A DNA stretch of 64,000 nucleotides, from assembly GCF_039871655.1 (NCBI RefSeq), contig NZ_JBDPLZ010000002.1, positions 372,001 to 436,000 on the forward strand. The letters are read 5' to 3'. The notes under the pieces were generated by a model. The model was not told the origin of the DNA, did no database searches, and saw only the letters and a list, made by a program, of their open reading frames with translations. Positions 58,269 through 64,000 of the stretch are shown here, one piece after another. The stretch comes from Actinocorallia sp039871655 (GTDB lineage Bacteria > Actinomycetota > Actinomycetes > Streptosporangiales > Streptosporangiaceae). Positions within the stretch are counted from its first letter, which is position 1. Every line of letters starts with the position of its first letter. A program made the position numbers and the translations under genes.

Positions 58269-58994
58269 TCAGGGGGACTGGAAGCCGTACTTGTTGAACA
58301 GGACGGTGGCCTCGGGGGAGGCCAGCCAGTTCACGAAGGCCACGGCCTCGTCCCGGTGGGGGGAGTCGGTGATCGCGGCGGCCGGATACAGGACCGCGGC
58401 GTTCTGGGCCGCGGGGATGGCCACGCTGCTGGCGGCGGCGCCCGCCGACTTCATGTCGGTGATGTAGACCAGTCCGGCGTCGGCCTGGCCGCTGCGGACC
58501 ATGCCCAGCACGGCGCGGGCGCTGGCCTCCTCGGAGCGGGGTTTGACGGCCACGCCCGCGTTGCCCAGCACCTGCTGGGAATAGCGGCCCAGCGGGCCCG
58601 TGGAGGGGCCGAGCACCACCTTCAGCCGCCGGTCGGCCAGCCGCACCAGGTCGCGGACGCGCAGCGGGTTGCCGGGGGCGACGGCTATGGTCAGGGAGTT
58701 GCGGGCGACGGTCCTGGCCGGCTCCAGCTCCTCCTCGGGGGATCTGAGCGACCGGGTGTCGGCCGTGATGACCACGTCCCCCGAGCCGAGCTCGCCGGTG
58801 AGGATCTGGGAGCCGTCCAGCCGCAGCCGGAACCGCAGATGATGGTGGGACTGCCGGTAGACGGCGGTGAGGTCCGACATCACCTCGGTGAGGGAGGAGT
58901 CCGCGAGCACCCGCAGGGTGACCGGGCCCCCGCCGTCGGTGCCGCAGCCGGCCGCGACCGGGAGGAACAGCAGGAACGCAGCCAGAACACGCAT
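58269..58994 (-). CDS. ModA-like molybdate-binding lipoprotein
   Basis: A 241-residue periplasmic-binding-type lipoprotein. Signal and lipobox: LAAFLLFLPVAAGC. The binding-protein core contains LRVLADSSLTEVMSDLTAVYRQ, LTIAVAPGNPLRVRDLVRL, GPSTGPLGRYSQQVLGNAGV and DAGLVYITD. This is the ModA pattern, but modB and modC are not adjacent, so it may use a distant permease or bind another oxyanion. ATG 58994 (or 59006). Confidence 0.85.
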   Translation of the reverse strand: MRVLAAFLLFLPVAAGCGTDGGGPVTLRVLADSSLTEVMSDLTAVYRQSHHHLRFRLRLDGSQILTGELGSGDVVITADTRSLRSPEEELEPARTVARNSLTIAVAPGNPLRVRDLVRLADRRLKVVLGPSTGPLGRYSQQVLGNAGVAVKPRSEEASARAVLGMVRSGQADAGLVYITDMKSAGAAASSVAIPAAQNAAVLYPAAAITDSPHRDEAVAFVNWLASPEATVLFNKYGFQSP

Positions 58995-59070
58995 GATCAA
59001 CACCATAACCGGATCAAGACTCGTCCTGGATTCCCCCGGAAGTGTCACCGGTGATCGTTAGGGTTTCCGC

Positions 59071-59730
59071 ATGGACTTGACCGAGAAACTTCCCCCGGAC
59101 TGGCGCGACGCCCTGGACCTCGACCCCCTGGCCACGGCGGCGCTCGGCTCCTTCGTGGCCGAGGAGTACCAGACGCGGACGGTCTACCCTCCCGGCGAGG
59201 ACCTCTTCTCCGCCTTCCACCGCACCCCGTACGCGGACGCGCGGGTGCTCATCCTCGGCCAGGATCCCTACCACGGCCCCGGGCAGGCGCACGGGCTGAG
59301 CTTCAGCGTCCGGGAGGGGGTCAAGCTCCCGCCGTCCCTGCGCAACATCTACAAGGAGCTCGCCGCCGACCTGGGCGTCACGCCCCCGGCGGACGGGGAC
59401 CTGGGCCGCTGGGCCGAGCAGGGGGTGCTGCTGCTCAACGCGGTGCTGACGGTGCGGGCCGGCGAGGCGGGCTCGCACGCCAAGAAGGGCTGGGAGCAGT
59501 TCACCGACGCGGCGATCCGCGCGCTGAACGCCAAGGAGGAGCGGGTCGTCTTCGTGCTGTGGGGCGCCTACGCCCGCAAGAAGGCGGCGCTGGTCACCGC
59601 GCCCCAGCATGTGGTGCACGAGTCGGCGCACCCCAGCCCGCTGAGCGCGCGCGCCTTCTTCGGGACGAGGCCGTTCAGCACCGTGAACAAGGCGCTGGCC
59701 GACGCGGGGCTGCGGGAGATCGACTGGTGA
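59071..59730 (+). CDS. ung: uracil-DNA glycosylase
   Basis: A 219-residue family 1 UDG. The water-activating motif GQDPYHGPGQAHGLSFSV (catalytic D) and the minor-groove motif HPSPLSA are intact, along with LLLNAVLTVRAG. It removes uracil from DNA. ATG 59071. It faces rnj across a strong bidirectional terminator. Confidence 0.97.
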   Translation: MDLTEKLPPDWRDALDLDPLATAALGSFVAEEYQTRTVYPPGEDLFSAFHRTPYADARVLILGQDPYHGPGQAHGLSFSVREGVKLPPSLRNIYKELAADLGVTPPADGDLGRWAEQGVLLLNAVLTVRAGEAGSHAKKGWEQFTDAAIRALNAKEERVVFVLWGAYARKKAALVTAPQHVVHESAHPSPLSARAFFGTRPFSTVNKALADAGLREIDW

Positions 59731-59739
59731 GAGCGCCGG

Positions 59740-59770
59740 CCGTGGCGCCCGGCGGGGCCGGGCGCCACGG
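59740..59770. terminator. bidirectional terminator between ung and rnj
   Basis: CCGTGGCGCCCGGC, loop GGG, GCCGGGCGCCACGG: a 14-bp perfect stem between convergent genes. Confidence 0.88.
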
Positions 59771-59772
59771 AC

Positions 59773-61461
59773 TCAAGCCTCGATGACCACCGGGACGATC
59801 ATCGGCCGGCGGCGGTAGCTGTCGGCCACCCACTTGCCGAGGGTGCGGCGCATGCGCTGCCGCAGCTGGTGCGAGTCGGCGACGCCGTCGGCCGCGGCCT
59901 CGGCCAGGGTCGCGTTGATGCGGCCGATGACCTCGTTGAAGTCCGCGTCCCCGATGCCCGCGCCCCGGGCGTGGATCTCCGGCCCGGCGATGACCTTGCC
60001 GGTGGTGGAGTCGACGACCACGACCACCGAGACGAAGCCCTCCTCACCGAGGATGCGCCGGTCCTTGAGCGAGGCCTCGGTGATCTCACCGACGCTGGAG
60101 CCGTCCACGTAGACGTATCCGGCGGGGACCGCGCCGACGATCTGGGCGTGCCCGTCGATGAGGTCGACCACCACGCCGTCGTCGGCGATGACGATGTTCT
60201 CGTCCGGGACGCCGGTCAGCGAGGCCAGCCGGGCGTGGGCCCTCAGGTGCCGCCACTCGCCGTGCACCGGCATGAAGTTCGACGGCTTGGTGAGGTTCAG
60301 CAGGACGAGCAGCTCCCCGGCCGAGGAGTGGCCCGACACGTGGACCAGGGCGTTGCCCTTGTGCACCACCCGGGCGCCCCAGCGGATCAGCCCGTTGATC
60401 ACCCGGTACACCGAGTTCTCGTTGCCGGGGATCAGCGAGGAGGCCAGCATCACCGTGTCGCGCTCGGTGATGCGGATCTGGTGGTGGTCGCGGTTGGCCA
60501 TCCGCGACAGCGCCGACATCGGCTCGCCCTGGGACCCGGTGCAGACCAGGACCACTTTCTCGGGCGGCAGCTCGTCCAGCGCCCTGGGGTCGACCAGGAG
60601 GCCGTCGGGGACGCTGAGGTAGCCCAGGTCCCGGGCCACGCCCATGTTGCGCACCATCGAGCGGCCCACGAAGGCGACCTTGCGCCCCTCCTTGGCCGCC
60701 GCGTCCAGCACCTGCTGCACCCGGTGGATGTGCGAGGCGAAGCACGCCACGATGATCCGCTCCTGGGCGGTGCGGAAGACCTCGTCCACCGCGGCGAAGA
60801 TGTCGCGTTCGTTGGTGACGAACCCGGGCACCTCGGAGTTGGTGGAGTCGGACATCAGCAGGTCGATGCCCTCGGCACCGAGCCTGGCGAAGCCCGGCAG
60901 GTCGGTCAGCCGGCCGTCCAGCGGGAGCTGGTCCATCTTGAAGTCGCCGGTGTGCACGACCAGCCCGGCGGGGGTGCGGATGGCCACGGCCATCGCGTCC
61001 GGGATGGAGTGGTTGACCGCCAGGAACTCGCACTCGAACGGCCCGAAGGAGCGGCGTTCCCCGTCGGCGACCGGCTGCAGGACCGGTTTGATCCGGTGCT
61101 CGGCCAGCTTGGCCTCCAGCAGCGCCAGCGTCAGCCGGGAGCCCGCCAGGGGGATGTCCCCCCGTTCGCGCAGCAGATAGGGGACCGCGCCGATGTGGTC
61201 CTCGTGCCCGTGCGTGAGGACCACGGCCTCGACGTCGTCGAGGCGGTCACGGATGTACTCGAAGTCCGGCAGGATGAGGTCGATGCCGGGCTGCTCCTCC
61301 TCGGGGAAGAGCACGCCGCAGTCGACGATCAGCAGCCGTCCCTCGTACTCGAACACGGCCATGTTGCGGCCGATCTCTCCGAGCCCGCCCAGCGCGACGA
61401 TGCGCAGGCCGCCTGAGGGCAGCGCCGGAGGCGGGCCCAACTCGGGATGCGGGTGGCTCAT
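59773..61461 (-). CDS. rnj: ribonuclease J
   Basis: A 562-residue metallo-beta-lactamase/beta-CASP RNase. The zinc motif HGHEDHIGAVPYL is complete, VHTGDFKMD and SDSTNSEVPGF follow, then the beta-CASP part (ACFASHIHRVQQ, LVCTGSQGEPMSAL, HVSGHSSAGEL) and a C-terminal domain. It has 5'-exo- and endoribonuclease activity. ATG 61461, 19 bp after dapA, so probably one transcript with it. Confidence 0.96.
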   Translation of the reverse strand: MSHPHPELGPPPALPSGGLRIVALGGLGEIGRNMAVFEYEGRLLIVDCGVLFPEEEQPGIDLILPDFEYIRDRLDDVEAVVLTHGHEDHIGAVPYLLRERGDIPLAGSRLTLALLEAKLAEHRIKPVLQPVADGERRSFGPFECEFLAVNHSIPDAMAVAIRTPAGLVVHTGDFKMDQLPLDGRLTDLPGFARLGAEGIDLLMSDSTNSEVPGFVTNERDIFAAVDEVFRTAQERIIVACFASHIHRVQQVLDAAAKEGRKVAFVGRSMVRNMGVARDLGYLSVPDGLLVDPRALDELPPEKVVLVCTGSQGEPMSALSRMANRDHHQIRITERDTVMLASSLIPGNENSVYRVINGLIRWGARVVHKGNALVHVSGHSSAGELLVLLNLTKPSNFMPVHGEWRHLRAHARLASLTGVPDENIVIADDGVVVDLIDGHAQIVGAVPAGYVYVDGSSVGEITEASLKDRRILGEEGFVSVVVVVDSTTGKVIAGPEIHARGAGIGDADFNEVIGRINATLAEAAADGVADSHQLRQRMRRTLGKWVADSYRRRPMIVPVVIEA

Positions 61462-61480
61462 AGGGCACCCTCGGTATGAC

Positions 61481-62398
61481 TCACTCAGTGGCCTCCACTT
61501 TGATACCCCCCGTGATCAAGTCTTCGCGCAGTCGCGCCACGAACTCGGGCGTGGCGTCCACCAGCGGGGCGCGCACGGTCCCGCCGGGCCGACCCAGCAG
61601 GTTCAGCGCAGCCTTGGTCGCGATGACCCCCTGGGTCCGGGTCATGATCGCGGTGACGACGGGGAGCAGCCGGCGATGGAGGGCCAGCGCTCCGGCGACG
61701 TCGCCGGACCTATAGAGGTCAATCATCTCATGGAGGTCGGACCCGGCGACGTGCCCCACCACGCTGACGAACCCCGCGGCGCCCTGGGAGAGCCAGGCGA
61801 GGTTGAGGACGTCGTCGCCGGAGTAGAACACCAGGTCGGTGGCGGCCATCACCTGGGAGGCGGCGAACAGGTCGCCCTTGGCGTCCTTGACCGCGACGAT
61901 CCTGGGGTGCTCGGCGAGCCGGAGCAGGGTCGGGGTCTCGATCGGGATGCCCGTGCGGCCGGGGATGTCGTAGAGCATCACGGGCAGGCCGGTGGAGTCC
62001 GCGATCGCCGTCATGTGGCGGTAGACGCCTTCCTGCGGCGGCTTGTTGTAGTAGGGGCAGACGATCAGCAGGCCGTGGGCTCCGGCCTGTTCGGCCATCT
62101 TCGCCAGCTCGATGCTGTGGCGGGTGTCGTTGCTGCCGGCGCCGAACACGATGGACGCGCGGTCGCCCACGGCCTCGACGACGGCGCGCAGGACGCGCTC
62201 TTTCTCGTCGTCGGTGGTGGTGGGGGACTCTCCGGTGGTGCCGTTGATCACCAGGCCGTCATGACGCTGCTCGTCCACCAGGTGGACGGCCAGGCGCGCC
62301 GCTCCGTCGTAGTCGACCGAGCCGTCGGCGAGCATGGGGGTGACCATCGCGGTGAGCATCCGGCCGAACGGCGCGTCGGGTGTAGTGCTGGGTGCCAT
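61481..62398 (-). CDS. dapA: 4-hydroxy-tetrahydrodipicolinate synthase
   Basis: A 305-residue DapA of the lysine/DAP pathway. Motifs: INGTTGESPTTTDDEKERVL, CPYYNKPPQEGVYRHM, LYDIPGRTGI (active-site tyrosine) and AVKDAKGDL, where the catalytic Schiff-base lysine is K in VKDAK. ATG 62398 starts MAPSTTPDAPFGRMLTAMVTP; a longer reading would have no conserved residues. It precedes rnj. Confidence 0.95.
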   Translation of the reverse strand: MAPSTTPDAPFGRMLTAMVTPMLADGSVDYDGAARLAVHLVDEQRHDGLVINGTTGESPTTTDDEKERVLRAVVEAVGDRASIVFGAGSNDTRHSIELAKMAEQAGAHGLLIVCPYYNKPPQEGVYRHMTAIADSTGLPVMLYDIPGRTGIPIETPTLLRLAEHPRIVAVKDAKGDLFAASQVMAATDLVFYSGDDVLNLAWLSQGAAGFVSVVGHVAGSDLHEMIDLYRSGDVAGALALHRRLLPVVTAIMTRTQGVIATKAALNLLGRPGGTVRAPLVDATPEFVARLREDLITGGIKVEATE

Positions 62399-62488
62399 GC
62401 ACCGAACCGTACCCGTCCGTGGGCATTCCACGGGTGCCGAAGGGCGTGTCAGCCGGGGAACCGGTGGCGGGCGGCGCCGCTGAGATGC

Positions 62489-62542
62489 GGTGACGCCATT
62501 TCGATCCGCGCTCGGGGGTACGTGGATCAAAATGGCGTCATC
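62489..62542. promoter_or_regulatory. long inverted repeat upstream of dapA
   Basis: GGTGACGCCATTTCGATCC and GGATCAAAATGGCGTCATC are imperfect 19-nt arms (17 of 19 positions pair) around a 16-nt spacer. It lies 91 bp upstream of the dapA start and 51 bp beyond the stop of the small gene to its right. It could be a terminator for that gene or a wide operator. Confidence 0.5.
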
Positions 62543-62592
62543 CCGTCATCGTGACCGGCGAATCCCGCGTTACGCGGTTTTCTCTGCTTCTT

Positions 62593-62772
62593 TCAGGAGA
62601 TGGAACCGGCCAGCTCGGCCAGCCTGGCCCGCAGCTCCGCCAGATGAGGGGTCCGGACCAGCTCGTTGCCCCGCACGGCCCACCAGTGACCGGATCCGCC
62701 GAGGCCGATGCGCCATCCGGAGAACTCCGTGTGCAGCTCGGCCAGCGTCCGCCGTGCGTCCTCCACCGTCAT
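62593..62772 (-). CDS. 59-residue protein
   Basis: MTVEDARRTLAELHTEFSGWRIGLGGSGHWWAVRG continues to an LRARLAELAG helix. The arrangement (N-terminal helix, WRIG strand, GHWWAVRG strand, C-terminal helix) looks like a small compact domain found in many actinomycetes, but no name is assigned. ATG 62772 has GAGAGG upstream; a longer N-terminus is unlikely. Confidence 0.6.
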   Translation of the reverse strand: MTVEDARRTLAELHTEFSGWRIGLGGSGHWWAVRGNELVRTPHLAELRARLAELAGSIS

Positions 62773-62927
62773 CGCCTCTCTCCACGTCACAGGACCGACT
62801 GGGATCTCCCGATGCTCACCGCATCCGGGCGTTTCGGCAATCCCCTTGCGACCTGCGGGAACGGGGAAAAGGGAACGTGACAACCGGGGTGGCCGGACGG
62901 CGTGATTCCCCTTACTCCGGGCGGGAT

Positions 62928-63458
62928 TCAGGCCAGCGACGTGTGCAGCCTGACCATCTCCACCGGCCGTTCCAGCTCCAGGGTGCGCCGGGCCCCGTCC
63001 GGGGCCCAGCCGGACGGCTCCAGGAAGGAGCGCAGCGCGGCGTCCTCGGTGAAGACCCAGGTGACGGCGGTGCGGAAGGAGTGCTCGCGCAGCAGGTCGG
63101 CCACCGCGGCCAGCAGCCGGCTGCCGTGGCCCTCGCGGGCGCGGCCCGGGTCGACGGCCAGGGCGATCAGCTCGGCGTCCTCCTCGGGCAGCAGATCGGG
63201 GTCGGAGGCGGGGGCGAACGCGGCGAACCCGGTGACCAGTCCGTCGGCCACCGCGACCAGGAGCCGGTGGCGGGGGGAGGGCGGGGCGGTGACGGCCTCG
63301 GCCCAGCGCTCCCGCCAGGGCTCGGCCGAGGCCGTCATCTCGGCCAGCGGCTCCGCGGGCATGAAGGGCCGGTAGGCGGCCTTCCAGGCCCGGACCTGGA
63401 TCTCGGCCACCGCCGCCGTGTCGCTGAGGGTCGCGTCCCTGACGCCGACATCCGCCAT
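62928..63458 (-). CDS. GNAT-family N-acetyltransferase
   Basis: A 176-residue acetyltransferase. N-terminal VGVRDATLSDTAAVAEIQVRAWKAAY and the acetyl-CoA loop region ELIALAVDPGRAREGHGSRLLAAV (motif A, R/Q-x-x-G-x-G/A) are clear. ATG 63458. Substrate unknown. It lies 19 bp from the partial aminotransferase gene upstream. Confidence 0.88.
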   Translation of the reverse strand: MADVGVRDATLSDTAAVAEIQVRAWKAAYRPFMPAEPLAEMTASAEPWRERWAEAVTAPPSPRHRLLVAVADGLVTGFAAFAPASDPDLLPEEDAELIALAVDPGRAREGHGSRLLAAVADLLREHSFRTAVTWVFTEDAALRSFLEPSGWAPDGARRTLELERPVEMVRLHTSLA

Positions 63459-63477
63459 GGCCGGTAACGCTACCGCT

Positions 63478-64000
63478 TCACGAGGACGTTCCGGACGGCC
63501 TGGAACGCAGGGCGCGCGCCAGCCTGCGGACCCCTTCGGCGAGGTCCTCGGCGGTGGGCGTGCAGTTGTAGTTGAGCCGCAGGTGGGGGGCGGGCGGCTC
63601 GGCCGGGAAGTAGGGCCTCCCCGGCCCGACGATCACTCCGTGGGCGCGGGCGGCATCGGCCAGCGCGGTGTCGTCGGTGCCGTCGGGGAGCCTGACCCAC
63701 AGGTGCATGCCCCCTTCGGGCAGGGAGACGAGCTCCACCTCCGGCAGGTGGACCGCCAGCGCCCGCACCAGGGCGTCCCTGCGGGCGCGCAGCTCTGCCG
63801 AGACGGCCCGCAGATGGCGGGGCCAGGCCGGAGAGGTCACCAGTTCCAGCGCGGTCTCCTGCAGCGGCCTGGCCGGGTAGTAGGACTCCACCAGCTGGCA
63901 GGCGCGCAGGCGTTCGGCGACCGGACCCCGCGCGGTGATCCCGGCGATCCGCAGCGACGGGGCGGTCGGCTTGGTGAGGGAGGCCAGGTGCACCACGGTG
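63478..64000 (-). CDS. PLP-dependent aminotransferase (class I/II or MocR C-terminus), 5' end off window
   Basis: The 174 visible residues are the C-terminal half of a fold-type I aminotransferase: SLTKPTAPSLRIAG contains the pyridoxal lysine region, LEYV-like YYPARPLQETALELVTSP, and the C-terminal LPEGGMHLWVRLPDG with PHLRLNYNCTPTAEDL. This layout matches the aminotransferase domain of MocR/PdxR-type GntR regulators as well as free enzymes; the N-terminal part that would decide is outside the window. Confidence 0.82.
   Translation of the reverse strand, partial: TVVHLASLTKPTAPSLRIAGITARGPVAERLRACQLVESYYPARPLQETALELVTSPAWPRHLRAVSAELRARRDALVRALAVHLPEVELVSLPEGGMHLWVRLPDGTDDTALADAARAHGVIVGPGRPYFPAEPPAPHLRLNYNCTPTAEDLAEGVRRLARALRSRPSGTSS

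Noticed and set aside
1..64000. tRNA or rRNA genes, CRISPR arrays, insertion sequences, integrases
   Set aside because: No cloverleaf, repeat-spacer pattern, transposase or recombinase motif was seen; short RNAs could still be missed by eye.

Overview
The window is about 72% G+C, with strong GC3 bias, many GTG and some TTG starts, and GTGA/ATGA overlaps between adjacent genes. This points to a filamentous high-GC actinomycete, most likely of the Streptosporangiales (Streptosporangium/Nonomuraea/Actinomadura type). Supporting markers are a WhiJ-like XRE/DUF5753 + DUF397 module, an F420-type LLM oxidoreductase, a CebR-controlled cellobiose operon, a KstR2-like regulator and the actinobacterial rimP-nusA-ylxR-infB-rbfA-truB-ribF-rpsO-pnp-dapB-dapA-rnj gene order. 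No tRNA, rRNA, CRISPR array, insertion sequence or prophage was recognised.

Layout. (1) 1-2072: isoprenoid genes dxr and ispG (ispG runs off the left edge), transcribed leftwards, without the site-2 protease gene that commonly lies between them. (2) 2154-5502: secreted trypsin-like protease, aldehyde dehydrogenase and two related small membrane proteins. (3) 5630-7168: HATPase anti-sigma-type protein divergent from XRE/DUF5753 + DUF397. (4) 7251-9593: small membrane protein, NhaA antiporter, a frameshifted ORF and a membrane-anchored Usp. (5) 9762-13299: TetR (LmrA/YxaF type) with operator and SDR gene, then a leftward operon of HipA-like kinase, DUF3037 and NmrA-like reductase. (6) 13316-15585: secreted-protein cluster with a decayed paralogue. 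(7) 15712-22986: LLM oxidoreductase, PaaI thioesterase, CBS protein, TetR, amidase, endonuclease V, SDR, serine hydrolase. (8) 23213-24527: tandem secreted paralogues with a shared leader. (9) 24702-26379: Dabb protein, KstR2-like regulator with matching operator, frameshifted repeat-protein remnant. (10) 26304-31863: complete cellobiose module (CebR box, cebE-cebF-cebG-bglC-cebR). (11) 31881-42751: mostly single genes, including an AraC regulator, a large extracellular nuclease, a Nudix hydrolase, PTH2, an OB-fold protein and a TRM11-like methyltransferase. (12) 42759-58252: ferritin-like pair and the core translation/RNA-decay/lysine region. (13) 58269-64000: ModA-like lipoprotein, ung, RNase J, dapA, GNAT and a partial PLP aminotransferase.

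How the genes fit together. The cellobiose operon is the clearest complete pathway: a binding protein and two permeases import beta-glucosides, a GH1 enzyme cleaves them in the cytosol, and the last gene encodes the LacI-family repressor whose textbook 14-bp palindrome sits 63 bp upstream of cebE. The core region supplies ribosome maturation (rimP, rbfA, truB), initiation (infB), antitermination (nusA), RNA turnover (pnp, rnj) and diaminopimelate synthesis (dapA, dapB). Long perfect hairpins separate several of these units.

The least explained parts are the HipA-like kinase/DUF3037 operon, the two families of small secreted proteins, and several operator-like palindromes at divergent or autoregulated promoters. 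Eight convergent gene pairs overlap at their 3' ends, three of them by exactly 17 nt.
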